Origin: JBAJNN01 sp036881905
GTDB lineage: Bacteria; Pseudomonadota; Alphaproteobacteria; Rhizobiales; Im1
Length of the DNA stretch: 64,000 bases
Direction: 5' to 3'
NCBI GenBank assembly: GCA_036881905.1
Contig: JBAJNN010000008.1
Coordinates: forward strand, 15,594 to 79,593
The position numbers were made by a program, and so were the translations under genes. The notes beneath the pieces were generated by a model. It was not told where the DNA came from, did no database searches, and saw nothing but the letters and a program-made list of their open reading frames with translations. Below, piece by piece: positions 18,927 through 27,549 of the stretch (position 1 is its first letter; every line of letters starts with the position of its first letter).

Positions 18927-20030
18927 CTATTCCACCACAATCTCCGGAAATGGCCTCGCGTTATCATGATTGTCTGCTTCAAGCCCGGCCCAAAGCTGAG
19001 CGGCCATATCGCGAAAAATTCGTGCGTGAGGACTGTCCGGGTCGCTGACGATGATCGGCCGACCCTGGTCGCTGCGTTCACGCAAGAGGCGATCGAGCGG
19101 CACTTCGCCCAAAAATTCGACGCCAAGCCTGCCGGCTTCTCCACGCGCGCCGCCATGGCCGAAAATCTCTGAGCGCGCACCGCAGTGCGGACACAAAAAA
19201 TAGCTCATATTTTCGACGAGACCGAGGACCGGCACATCGACGCGGCGAAACATGTTCAATCCTCTTCGCGCATCGACGAGAGCAAGATCCTGCGGCGTAG
19301 ACACGATCACCGCGCCTGCCAGCTTCACCTTCTGGGCCATGGTCAGTTGCGCATCTCCCGTGCCGGGCGGCATATCGACGACCAGCACATCGAGACGGCC
19401 CCAGGCAACACTTCGCAACATTCGGTCGAGAGCGGAAATCACCATCGGCCCGCGCCAGATCACCGGAGTCTCCTCGCCGACGAGAAATCCCATCGACATC
19501 GCCTTGACACCGAAGACCATCGGGGGGGTCAACACGCGCTCGCGGCTTTCCGGCATGGGGGTATCGCCGAGGCCGAGAAGACGCGGCATGGAGGGCCCGT
19601 AAATATCGGCATCGAGAATACCAACCTTGAGACCAAGCTTTGCCAGGCCAAGGGCCAGATTGACCGCCACGGTTGATTTGCCGACTCCCCCCTTGCCCGA
19701 GGCCACGGCAATGGTTCTCTCAACCCCCGGCACATCAATGGCGGAACGGCCCGCCCGGCGAGGCTTTGCCGACCCGCCAGGCCTATGCGCGGTGAGAACC
19801 ACATTGACCCGGTTCACCCCTTCCATTTGCCCGACCGCATGCTCGGCGGCCTCGCGCATGGGTTCCAGCTCAGCGGCTCTTTCCTTGTCAATATTCAGTG
19901 CGAAAGCCACCACGCCATCCCTGATGACGATTTCCGAGACCAGACCAAGCGAGATAAGGTCGCTTTTGCCGTCGGGGCCCGCGATTTTCGCCAGTTGGCG
20001 GTAAATCTGTTCCTTTGATACGGTCATCAT
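18927..20030 (-). CDS. apbC: Mrp/ApbC-type iron-sulfur carrier P-loop ATPase
   Basis: 367 residues. An N-terminal MIP18/DUF59 domain (about 5-85) precedes the deviant Walker A motif GKGGVGKSTVAVN (about 114) of the Mrp/NBP35 family. Further conserved motifs are DADIYGPSMPRLLG, DMPPGTGDAQLT (about 215) and the paired cysteines CPHC (about 280) that hold a bridging Fe-S cluster between two subunits. It transfers Fe-S clusters to target enzymes in the cytoplasm. The start is one of two adjacent ATGs (20030 or 20027); no strong ribosome-binding site is seen. The gene is convergent with the universal-stress gene and lies 85 bases downstream of pssA. Confidence 0.93.
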   Translation of the reverse strand: MMTVSKEQIYRQLAKIAGPDGKSDLISLGLVSEIVIRDGVVAFALNIDKERAAELEPMREAAEHAVGQMEGVNRVNVVLTAHRPGGSAKPRRAGRSAIDVPGVERTIAVASGKGGVGKSTVAVNLALGLAKLGLKVGILDADIYGPSMPRLLGLGDTPMPESRERVLTPPMVFGVKAMSMGFLVGEETPVIWRGPMVISALDRMLRSVAWGRLDVLVVDMPPGTGDAQLTMAQKVKLAGAVIVSTPQDLALVDARRGLNMFRRVDVPVLGLVENMSYFLCPHCGARSEIFGHGGARGEAGRLGVEFLGEVPLDRLLRERSDQGRPIIVSDPDSPHARIFRDMAAQLWAGLEADNHDNARPFPEIVVE

Positions 20031-20115
20031 TGTTTTTCCCGGGCCAGGTGAGACGTAGACTCATCAACACATGCATTATGCAAAAAACCCAATCGGAACG
20101 CCGCTTAAGCTGTTT

Positions 20116-20985
20116 TCAGGTGTCGGAACCCTCTTCGCTCCGCACGATCTCGTCTTCGGTTTTCATCATGGCCTGGCGCGCGTTGTAGCGGCGCGACTGA
20201 CGGGCATAAGAGCGAAGACCGATCGGCAACGACGTCAGATAACAAAGTGCAAATCCGCTCAGCATAATCCAGGGAAAGCTTATGAGCAGCGCCGTGACCA
20301 AGACCACAATGAGCAGAACCGGCATGACCATATCGCGATGGATCCGCCTGCCGATGGTCTTACCGGAAAAAGTCGGCGCCCGGCTGACCATGAGCAGCCC
20401 GATAACGGCGATATAGGCCAACACGATACTGGCAATGGCCTCGCCATCATGCACCAGCCCGAGAAACCCGATATACATCGGCAACAACGCCAGCCCGGCC
20501 GCGGCGGGCGCCGGTACGCCGACAAAATAATTCTCGGCGAAGGCCGGTTTGCCGGGCTCATCGAGCACGACATTGAAACGGGCAAGCCTCAACGCACAGC
20601 AAATAGCAAGCGCCAGGGCCACAATCCAGCCCAGATTGTCGAGGGCATGCAAAGACCACAGGTAAATCAGTATCGCCGGCGCGACCCCGAAATTAACAAA
20701 ATCGGCCAAAGAATCGAGTTCGGCCCCGAAACGCGACGCGCTCTTCAAAAACCGCGCCAGGCGGCCATCGACCGCGTCCAGAATAATGGCCAGAACAATC
20801 GCGCCGGTGGCCAGCTGATAGCGTCCCTCCACCGCCATGCGAATCGCGGTGACGCCTGAACACAACGCCAGAAGGGTAATGAGGCTGGGCAGCAGAAGGC
20901 GCGCCGGTATTCGCCTGAAGCGATGTCCGCGCCGGTCATGTCCGCGCTTTAAGGGAGCGGAGGTTTTAAAATCCGGCCAAAACAT
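20116..20985 (-). CDS. pssA: CDP-diacylglycerol-serine O-phosphatidyltransferase
   Basis: 289 residues from ATG 20985, which is preceded by GGGG at a normal distance; a longer upstream frame lacks family similarity. The CDP-alcohol phosphotransferase signature D-x2-D-G-x2-A-R-x8-G-x3-D-x3-D is complete: DAVDGRLAR, then FGAELDSLAD about residues 75-98. Six or more membrane segments follow. The enzyme makes phosphatidylserine in the inner membrane, and the product is used by the decarboxylase encoded just upstream (psd), so psd-pssA forms the phosphatidylethanolamine operon. Confidence 0.93.
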   Translation of the reverse strand: MFWPDFKTSAPLKRGHDRRGHRFRRIPARLLLPSLITLLALCSGVTAIRMAVEGRYQLATGAIVLAIILDAVDGRLARFLKSASRFGAELDSLADFVNFGVAPAILIYLWSLHALDNLGWIVALALAICCALRLARFNVVLDEPGKPAFAENYFVGVPAPAAAGLALLPMYIGFLGLVHDGEAIASIVLAYIAVIGLLMVSRAPTFSGKTIGRRIHRDMVMPVLLIVVLVTALLISFPWIMLSGFALCYLTSLPIGLRSYARQSRRYNARQAMMKTEDEIVRSEEGSDT

Positions 20986-21064
20986 TTTTACCCCGCGAAG
21001 CTGGCGAAAGGCTCCCGACAAAGAACCGCGCAAAGGCAACAACCTTGCAGTTCGGCTTCGGCGA

Positions 21065-21775
21065 TCAATCGGCGCGCGCCTCGCGCATGGCCTCTTCAGA
21101 ATTGAGGTCGGCCAGAACCGTTTCTCCGGCAATGACACGCTGGCCGACAGCGATAAGCGGATTATGGCCGTTGGGGAGGTAAACGTCCACCCGGGAGCCG
21201 AAACGGATCATACCGATGCGCTCACCGGCGCCAACCTTGTCGCCGCGCTTGACGAAGCGCACGATACGGCGAGCGACGAAACCGGCAATCTGCACCATCG
21301 CGACCTTCACCCCTCCGGCCATCTCGATCAAAACACCCTGGCGTTCATTGTCCTCGCTCGCCTTGTCGAAGGCGGCATTGACGAATCGGCCCGGACTATA
21401 GGTCATATTCGCAATTCGGCCCGCGACCGGGGCACGATTTATGTGGACATCGAAGACGTTCATAAAAATGGATACGCGCATCCGCCTTTCGCCTTCAACC
21501 CCGGCTTCCAATGGCGAATCGACTTCCGCGATAGATGAAATGCGCCCATCGGCGGGGCTGATCACCAGCCCTTCGCGCAATGGCGTCACCCGCGGCGGAT
21601 CGCGGAAGAAGAAGATGCACCACAGCGTGGCCACGACACCGATCCACCCAAGCCAACCGAAGCCGAACACAAACAAGGCCAGACTCACCCCGGCGAAAAT
21701 CGTCACGAAGCGATACCCCTCGCAGTGTACCGGCACCACTATCGAGGCTATCATGTCCCTCAATCGATCGATCAC
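21065..21775 (-). CDS. psd: Phosphatidylserine decarboxylase proenzyme (short, archaeal/rhizobial type)
   Basis: About 236 residues. Two membrane segments near the N-terminus are followed by FFFRDPPRVTP and the self-cleavage site in IRFGSRVDVYLP, where the GS bond is cut to make the pyruvoyl cofactor. It converts phosphatidylserine to phosphatidylethanolamine. An AGGAGG ribosome-binding site touches the ATG at 21781; the GTG two codons later (21775) sits at the correct distance of six bases, so GTG is the preferred start. The pssA gene follows 79 bases later. Confidence 0.92.
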   Translation of the reverse strand: MIDRLRDMIASIVVPVHCEGYRFVTIFAGVSLALFVFGFGWLGWIGVVATLWCIFFFRDPPRVTPLREGLVISPADGRISSIAEVDSPLEAGVEGERRMRVSIFMNVFDVHINRAPVAGRIANMTYSPGRFVNAAFDKASEDNERQGVLIEMAGGVKVAMVQIAGFVARRIVRFVKRGDKVGAGERIGMIRFGSRVDVYLPNGHNPLIAVGQRVIAGETVLADLNSEEAMREARAD

Positions 21776-21781
21776 AAGCAT

Positions 21782-22121
21782 CCTCCTGTCCGTTGGTGCG
21801 GATTTTACATGCGCCGGACACAACCGCTCCATAATAACACGATAATCGGATAAAGCCTTAAAGGTCACCACCCGGCAAGTCCCGATCCTGCCCTTATGTT
21901 CATGGGACAGAGAGAAACACAGACAGGCAGGCGCGAGTACCGACGTAGAAATGCTCACGGAATCATGCCCCGCGGGACTCCCCCGACCCGCTTTCGTCAC
22001 ATCTAAGAGCGGGCAGAGGACCAGGGACCGCCCCCCTCTCCCACTGCCGCTAAACTGACCGGCCGGCAATCCGGCTTGCAGTCCCCGCTCCTCCTTCCCC
22101 ATCCCGGCCGACGCTTCGGGT
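21782..22121. other. Intergenic region upstream of psd
   Basis: 340 bases between the start of psd and the end of bacterioferritin (both minus strand). It presumably contains the psd-pssA promoter and the 3' end of the bfr transcript. Open frames here have no recognisable product. I see no convincing hairpin followed by a T-run. Confidence 0.4.
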
Positions 22122-22622
22122 CTATTCGTCGCTATCGGCGCCGACTGCCTGGATCTGGCAGTAATTCTCAAGGCCGATCGTCTTGATCAAATCGAGCTGG
22201 GTTTCAAGCCAATCGATATGACCTTCTTCGTCGACAATAAGGTCTTCAAAAATCCTCATGCTGCCATAATCCGACTTTTCATTGCAGCATGCCCGCGCTT
22301 TCATATAAAGGGCGCGCGCGGCGCATTCCTCATCAAGGTCGATTTTCAGAATCTCCTTCACGCCGCGACCAATTTTCGAGGAAACGTTGCGCTGAAGTTC
22401 CGGCGCGCCCTCAAGGAACGCGCCCCCAAGAAAAATGACACGGTCAAGCAGCCGGTCGGCATGCTGCCTTTCCTCAGCCGATTCGGCGAGCTGCTTGGCG
22501 GCAAGCCTTGCAAACCCCCAATCCTCGAGCAGCTTGGAATGCAGCCAATAGCGATCGGCCGCCATCAGCTCCGCCCTTAATGCCTTGTTGAGATATTTAA
22601 CGACATCTTCATCGCCTTTCAT
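22122..22622 (-). CDS. bfr: Bacterioferritin with the heme-ligand methionine replaced by arginine
   Basis: 166 residues if the third of three consecutive ATGs (22628, 22625, 22622) is used; AAGGAG directly abuts the first ATG, so the third has the best spacing. With this start the E. coli Bfr numbering fits: ferroxidase ligands Glu18, Tyr25, Glu51 and His54 are present, and DEEGHIDWLE near the end supplies the last Glu/His pair. Residue 52, the methionine that ligates inter-subunit heme in classical Bfr, is Arg here (EERQHAD). The protein should store iron as a 24-mer but may not bind heme, unless a Met52-containing partner subunit exists elsewhere. An Irr-box-like palindrome lies about 80 bases upstream. 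Confidence 0.93.
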   Translation of the reverse strand: MKGDEDVVKYLNKALRAELMAADRYWLHSKLLEDWGFARLAAKQLAESAEERQHADRLLDRVIFLGGAFLEGAPELQRNVSSKIGRGVKEILKIDLDEECAARALYMKARACCNEKSDYGSMRIFEDLIVDEEGHIDWLETQLDLIKTIGLENYCQIQAVGADSDE

Positions 22623-22700
22623 CATCATCTCCTTAATTTCTGGAATTACGATCAGTGTCGGCGTCTTGTTTACGAGCGAACCAGAAGCATGTCAACACTT

Positions 22701-22717
22701 TTTAGAATGATTCCAAA
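22701..22717 (-). promoter_or_regulatory. Candidate Irr box (iron control element) upstream of bfr
   Basis: TTTAGAATGATTCCAAA is an inverted repeat of 8 bases around a single central base with one mismatch (TTTAGAAT against TTTGGAAT). It closely resembles the iron control element bound by the Fur-family regulator Irr in Hyphomicrobiales, which represses bacterioferritin under iron limitation. It is 73-79 bases upstream of the bfr start codons, a sensible operator position. Binding is an inference from similarity. Confidence 0.6.
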
Positions 22718-22891
22718 AATCGACGGGACAAAGCCGGCAAGCGGGTTGCCGCGGCGCGGGCAATCGCGTAAAATTGCGTCCAAATTTGGCGGTGCGAGGA
22801 TTTGATTGTCTGCATCGGGTCCGGTGAATGTCGGCGATAAAATGGAAAGGGATCAACTCCCATCGGCGGCATGGGCAGGGTTTGGCGACAT

Positions 22892-22930
22892 AGAGCGCCG
22901 TTCGATTCGATTAAATCGAACCGGCGCTCT
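22892..22930 (+). terminator. Long stem-loop, terminator-like
   Basis: Arms AGAGCGCC-G-TTCGAT and ATCGAA-CC-GGCGCTCT pair over about 15 bases with one bulged C and an 8-base loop, followed on the plus strand by TTAAGTCTTTAATTTT. The shape fits an intrinsic terminator, but no annotated plus-strand gene precedes it; bfr is transcribed away from it. It could end an unannotated small RNA starting after about 22720, or act in the rppH leader. Confidence 0.4.
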
Positions 22931-23079
22931 TAAGTCTTTAATTTTGGCCGCATAATCTTGATTGTCCTCGCTCTCGCTTGGCAAGCTCGGATTATGCTTT
23001 AAATTCGCCCCTCGCCCAAACACCGGTTTTACCGATTTGGCGGACACTCGAGGTCAGCAACAGAAGGACCATATCCCTC

Positions 23080-23625
23080 ATGGCGTCGATTGACGAGGCA
23101 ACTATCGCCGGCATGGCCTATCGGCCCAATGTCGGCGTCATGGTGGTCAATGGCGACGGCAAGGTCTGGCTGGGGCGGCGTATCGCGCAAGGACAAGACG
23201 ACGAGATCGACGCAGAGGCATTGCTGTGGCAAATGCCGCAAGGCGGCATCGACGCGGGCGAATCTCCACTCACGGCGGCAAGGCGTGAGCTTAGAGAAGA
23301 AACTGGCATCGAAGCCGCCAGCGTTCTTGCGCAGACCAAAGGTTGGCTCTATTACGATTTGCCGCGCGATATGATCGGCCGGGCGCTGAAAGGCCAATAT
23401 CGCGGCCAGAAACAGAAATGGTTTTTGATGCGTTTTACCGGGCAGGATCATGAAATCGATCTTCAGGCCAACGGGCATGAGGTCGAATTCGACGCTTGGC
23501 GCTGGGCGGATATCGATGAGCTGGCCCGCCTGGTTGTTCCTTTCAAACGCGCCGTTTATGAGCATGTTGTCAGTGTGTTCAAACCTGTAATCACGAATTT
23601 TCCGGAACCCCGCTTAGAGTCATAA
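23080..23625 (+). CDS. rppH: RNA 5' pyrophosphohydrolase (Nudix)
   Basis: 181 residues from ATG 23080; the longer upstream frame is not conserved in character. The start YRPNVGVMVVNGDGKVWLG is typical of RppH/diadenosine polyphosphate hydrolases, and the Nudix box G-x5-E-x7-RE-x2-EE-x-G is complete (GGIDAGES, then RRELREETGIEA, about residues 50-72). The downstream segment GQKQKWFLMRF is also family-typical. It removes pyrophosphate from mRNA 5' ends to trigger decay. It is followed by efp after 171 bases. Confidence 0.93.
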   Translation: MASIDEATIAGMAYRPNVGVMVVNGDGKVWLGRRIAQGQDDEIDAEALLWQMPQGGIDAGESPLTAARRELREETGIEAASVLAQTKGWLYYDLPRDMIGRALKGQYRGQKQKWFLMRFTGQDHEIDLQANGHEVEFDAWRWADIDELARLVVPFKRAVYEHVVSVFKPVITNFPEPRLES

Positions 23626-23796
23626 TCCCGGCTTTGCCGCTTGTGGATAAGCATCCCTCTGTGGTGCCTTTTTTACCCGCGTGGGTGTAACAGGCTTGCT
23701 AGGGTTTATTTGCAGGATTCGGGATGAGATACAATCCGTCATCGGCAGTTTGCTCAATCTTGGCATGGTTAATTTTGTGAAACACACGTGTTAGCG

Positions 23797-24363
23797 ATGA
23801 AAATCGATGGCAATGAAATCCGCCCTGGGCACGTCATTCGCCACAAGGGTAGCCTGTGGCTGGCGGTGAAACTTCAGCATGTTAAGCCCGGCAAGGGCGG
23901 CGCTTACGCTCAGGTGGAACTGAAAAACGTTCTTGATGGAACCAAGCTCAACGAACGGTTTCGCTCATCGGAAACGGTCGAGAGGGTTCGTCTGGAGCAG
24001 AAGGACTATCAATATCTCTACGGCGAAGGCGATAGGCTGGTGTTCATGGACACCGACACCTATGAACAAATCGAGTTGCAGCACAGCTTCATCGGCGACG
24101 ACCGGGCCGCCTTTCTGCGCGATGGCATGAAGGTAACCGTCGAGTTTTTCGAGGACAAGCCTTTGGGGGTCTCATTGCCGGGTCAGGTTTGTCTCGCGAT
24201 TGCGGAGGCGGAACCGGTCATCAAGGGGCAGACGGCTTCATCCTCCTACAAACCGGCGGTTCTGGAGAATGGGATACGGATCATGGTTCCTCCTTTCGTC
24301 AAGGTCGGAGAGCGCATCATCGTCGATACCAATGAGGTCAGCTATGTTCGTCGCGTCGAATAA
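23797..24363 (+). CDS. efp: Translation elongation factor P
   Basis: 188 residues from ATG 23797 (MKIDGNEIRPGHVI); a GTG nine bases upstream is in frame but unneeded. Three beta-barrel domains are expected. The loop that receives the modifying group keeps the lysine: HVKPGKGGAY (about residues 28-37). The protein rescues ribosomes stalled at polyproline. No epmA or epmB gene is in the window. The suhB-like gene follows 42 bases later, an association common in related genomes. Confidence 0.96.
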   Translation: MKIDGNEIRPGHVIRHKGSLWLAVKLQHVKPGKGGAYAQVELKNVLDGTKLNERFRSSETVERVRLEQKDYQYLYGEGDRLVFMDTDTYEQIELQHSFIGDDRAAFLRDGMKVTVEFFEDKPLGVSLPGQVCLAIAEAEPVIKGQTASSSYKPAVLENGIRIMVPPFVKVGERIIVDTNEVSYVRRVE

Positions 24364-24405
24364 GATTCGCACAAGATCGGCACGGCAAAATGGAAAAGGC
24401 GAATA

Positions 24406-25203
24406 ATGGCCGGTTCCGCCCTGATCAACATCATGGTGAAAGCCACGCGCAAGGCCACGCGCAACATCCGCCGCGATTTCGGCGAGATCGAACATCTGCA
24501 GGTTTCGCGCAAAGGCCCGGCCGATTTTGTGTCCGCGGCCGACCGGCGGGTTGAAAAAATTCTGCATGAGGAGTTGGAACGCGCCCGCCCCGGCTATGGT
24601 TTTCTGATGGAGGAATCGGGAAGCGTTTCCGGCGCCGATCGAACCCATCGCTGGATCATCGATCCGATTGACGGCACCACCAATTTTATCAACGGTATCC
24701 CCCTGTTCGCGGTATCGGTCGGCCTGGAACGCGATGGCGAATTGGTCGCCGGCATCGTCTATAATCCGATCATGGACGAGTTATTCGTCGCCGAACGCGG
24801 ATGCGGCGCGTTTCTCAATGACCGGCGACTGCGCGTAAAGCAAAAGCGCAGTCTTGATGAGGCCCTTATCAGCTGCGGTATTCCCTATCGCGGTTACGGC
24901 GACCATGGGCTGTTTCGCCGCGAGATTGAACCTTTGCAGGCCCGGGCGGTCGGAATCCGCCACTCCGGCTCCGCAGCGCTGGAGCTTGCCTATGTCGCGG
25001 CGGGACGCTACGATGCCTGTCTGAAACGTGGCTTAAAACCCTGGGACATTGCGGCCGGTCTTGTCCTCATTCGCGAGGCCGGCGGCGTGATCGGCGATAT
25101 TGACGGTGAGGGCGACGTGCTCAAGACTGGCAATATTCTGGCGACGAATACCGATCACCTGTATTGGGAAATAAGGCGGGAACTAGATGCGGCAGGGCGT
25201 TAA
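24406..25203 (+). CDS. suhB: Inositol-monophosphatase family protein (SuhB-like)
   Basis: 265 residues. The metal-dependent phosphatase motifs are present: EESGS (about 67), WIIDPIDGTTNFINGIP (about 82-98) and the C-terminal LKPWDIAAG (about 212) with its metal-binding Asp. It probably hydrolyses inositol-1-phosphate or a related sugar phosphate. In E. coli SuhB also acts in rRNA transcription, but this cannot be inferred for the present protein. It lies in the efp-suhB-MotA-like-OmpA-like plus-strand series. Confidence 0.9.
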   Translation: MAGSALINIMVKATRKATRNIRRDFGEIEHLQVSRKGPADFVSAADRRVEKILHEELERARPGYGFLMEESGSVSGADRTHRWIIDPIDGTTNFINGIPLFAVSVGLERDGELVAGIVYNPIMDELFVAERGCGAFLNDRRLRVKQKRSLDEALISCGIPYRGYGDHGLFRREIEPLQARAVGIRHSGSAALELAYVAAGRYDACLKRGLKPWDIAAGLVLIREAGGVIGDIDGEGDVLKTGNILATNTDHLYWEIRRELDAAGR

Positions 25204-25407
25204 GCGAAATCTCCGCGACGTGGCCCGCGCGCAATGGGTTAACGCGTCAGTGGACGGGGCCGGGAGCGCCGAAACAGGCTGAAACCGCCATTTGAGATCC
25301 GAACTCCAACGCATCTTGACGGATAATGGCTGAAAGGTTCATTGTGCAATGTTAAAAACCTATCGGCTGGTTGTCGCAATAATTTGGGTGATTGGGTCAA
25401 AATCCTG

Positions 25408-26268
25408 ATGAATGATGATCATGGTTATGCGGTGTTGGCGCCGCCGCGGATTTACCTGATCCGTATGAGTGTCTTCGTTGTTCTGGTCGGTTTCATCGTC
25501 GCTGTTCTTTTCGGGCGAATCGGCGAAGCCTTTCTCACCAACCCGGGCTTGAACGGGCTGATCGCCGCCGTGCTAGCAATCGGGGTTGGTCATGCGTTCC
25601 GGCTGGTCTGGCGGCTGTTTGCAGAGGCGCAATGGGTCAATACCTTCCGGCTCGCCGATCCGGGCCTTGGCCAGGCGCGCAGGCCAAGGCTCTTAAGCCC
25701 CGTGGCCATGCTCTTAAAAGATCGTCAGGGGCGCATGGTCTTGACGCCGCAATCGCTGCGCTCACTCCTCGATTCTCTGGCTTCAAGGCTCGATGAATCC
25801 CGCGATATATCGCGCTACCTCATCGGCCTTTTGGTTTTCCTCGGACTTATAGGCACATTCTGGGGCCTGTTGCAGACTATTGGCTCGGTCGGGCGTATCA
25901 TTCACGCGCTCGATGTCACCACAGGTGAGTCGGCGGTGTTGTTCGAACAACTGAAATCGGGGCTGGAAGCGCCTTTGCAGGGCATGGGAACGGCTTTTTC
26001 CTCTTCGCTGTTCGGGCTTGCCGGTTCGCTGGTTTTGGGATTTCTGGACCTGCAGGTCGGTCAGGCGCAAAACCGGTTTTACACCGAAGTCGAAGATTGG
26101 CTCTCTTCCGCCACCGATATTGAGGCCGCCGATGGCGCTGTGGGCGGTCTTGCGAATTTGAGCCGGATTCAGGCCGGCCTCGATGGCTTGCATAACAGCC
26201 TGGAAAGGCTGAACGCCACGCTTGAGCGCGCCCATGCGCAAACCGACGATTCCGGCCAAACGCTGTAA
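25408..26268 (+). CDS. MotA/TolQ/ExbB-type proton-channel family protein
   Basis: 286 residues from ATG 25408 (MNDDHGYAVLAP). Hydrophobic segments are near residues 17-40, 45-65, 137-160 and 195-215; the last two, including LIGLLVFLGLIGTFWGLLQ and FSSSLFGLAGSLVLGF, match the pair of pore helices of MotA/TolQ/ExbB. The C-terminal 60 residues are likely helical and cytoplasmic. The OmpA-like partner with one membrane segment follows after 157 bases, as in stator pairs. No flagellar genes are nearby, so a role in envelope energisation rather than motility is equally possible. Confidence 0.75.
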   Translation: MNDDHGYAVLAPPRIYLIRMSVFVVLVGFIVAVLFGRIGEAFLTNPGLNGLIAAVLAIGVGHAFRLVWRLFAEAQWVNTFRLADPGLGQARRPRLLSPVAMLLKDRQGRMVLTPQSLRSLLDSLASRLDESRDISRYLIGLLVFLGLIGTFWGLLQTIGSVGRIIHALDVTTGESAVLFEQLKSGLEAPLQGMGTAFSSSLFGLAGSLVLGFLDLQVGQAQNRFYTEVEDWLSSATDIEAADGAVGGLANLSRIQAGLDGLHNSLERLNATLERAHAQTDDSGQTL

Positions 26269-26425
26269 GAGATTGTTCGCTAGATGCATCATGATCATGA
26301 AATGATACGCTGCCGGGTGCACAGTCATGGCGAGACCCAAATGGAGATAAAGCCAGTTTTGAACCGCCTTCTGTCCGGTCTTGAGGCTTGCGCACACCGC
26401 GACGCAACAGACAGGGATTAGGGTC

Positions 26426-27457
26426 ATGGCCTTGAGTGCACGCTATGCGCGCCGTCAGCCCCAGACCAATTTCTGGCCGGGTTTTGTCGATGCGATGTCC
26501 ACCCTGCTTCTGGTTTTCGTCTTTTTGTTGTCGATTTTCATGGTGGTGCAGTTTTTATTGGAGCGTGAAATTTCCGGGCGTGACACTGTTCTTAATCGTC
26601 TGCGCAATGAAATCGCCGAACTCAGTGACATGCTGTCTCTGGAAAAAACAGACAAATCGCGACTTGAAACCAACCTGGCCGAGCTCAGCAATAATCTGGA
26701 GATGAGGGAAAAGGAAAATTCGCGGCTGCAGGCTCGGCTCGATCAGGCGTCACGCTCCGGCGGGGAGATGCAAACGGCGCTCTCGAACTTGCGCGGCAAA
26801 CTCGCCGATGAACGTAAACTTTCCGCCAATGCTTTGGCGCAGGTCGAGTTGCTCAACCGGCAGATTGCGGCGTTGCGCCGGCAAATCGCCGCCCTTGATG
26901 AAGCTCTCGCCGCATCGGAACAGCAAAACGGCGAATCTAAAGAACAAATCGCCGATCTCGGCCGCAGGCTCAATGCCGCCCTTGCCCGACGTGTTCAGGA
27001 ACTGGAAGGTTACCGCTCGGAATTCTTCGGCGTTTTGCGTAAAATTCTCGGTCAATACCCCGGCGTCCATGAAGTCGGCGATCGCTTCGTGTTCCAGTCG
27101 GAGGTTCTGTTTCCCAAAGGCAGCGCCCAACTCAACGACCCTGGCCGCCGGGACCTCGACATGCTCGCAGGCGCCCTGAAAGACCTGGAAACTAAAATCC
27201 CGCCCGATATCGACTGGGTTCTGCGCGTTGATGGCCACACCGACACCGATCCCATCAATACGGGGGTTTTTCCTTCCAACTGGGAATTATCCACGGCACG
27301 CGCCATAGCGGTCGTCAAATATCTGATCAAGCAGGGTGTGCCGCCCAAGCGCCTGGTTGCGGCGGGCTTCAGCAGCTACCACCCCATCGAGCGGGGAGAT
27401 AGCGAGGCCGCCAAACAACGCAATCGCCGCATCGAACTGAAATTGACCGGGCGCTAG
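26426..27457 (+). CDS. MotB/OmpA-like peptidoglycan-binding protein with coiled coil
   Basis: 343 residues from ATG 26426. A short cytoplasmic start (RQPQTNFWPGFVDAMSTLL) leads into one membrane segment (about 22-46), where an Asp next to the membrane in FVDAMST matches the proton-carrying Asp of MotB/TolR proteins. Residues about 50-190 form a long coiled coil. The C-terminal OmpA domain (about 215-340) has DGHTDTDPI and the RNRRIEL motif that binds peptidoglycan. Together with the preceding MotA-like protein it forms a stator-like complex. Confidence 0.82.
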   Translation: MALSARYARRQPQTNFWPGFVDAMSTLLLVFVFLLSIFMVVQFLLEREISGRDTVLNRLRNEIAELSDMLSLEKTDKSRLETNLAELSNNLEMREKENSRLQARLDQASRSGGEMQTALSNLRGKLADERKLSANALAQVELLNRQIAALRRQIAALDEALAASEQQNGESKEQIADLGRRLNAALARRVQELEGYRSEFFGVLRKILGQYPGVHEVGDRFVFQSEVLFPKGSAQLNDPGRRDLDMLAGALKDLETKIPPDIDWVLRVDGHTDTDPINTGVFPSNWELSTARAIAVVKYLIKQGVPPKRLVAAGFSSYHPIERGDSEAAKQRNRRIELKLTGR

Positions 27458-27549
27458 GATCATACCGACAATCGTTGACGCGCCACCTGCTTAATTAAGG
27501 GGGTCTGGCTTGTTACGCGTCGGGTTGCGGTTTGCACGCTCGTGATGGG

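Larger units (their letters stand above)
22629..23079. other. Divergent intergenic region between bfr and rppH
   Basis: 451 bases separating bfr (minus) from rppH (plus). It contains the Irr-box-like site (22701-22717) and a strong stem-loop at 22892-22930. Short open frames here are not convincing genes. A short transcript ending at the stem-loop on the plus strand is possible. Confidence 0.45.

Noticed and set aside
20071..20859. Plus-strand open frame opposite pssA
   Set aside because: The product is Gln/Arg-rich with no membrane or enzyme motif; pssA on the minus strand has the full family signature.
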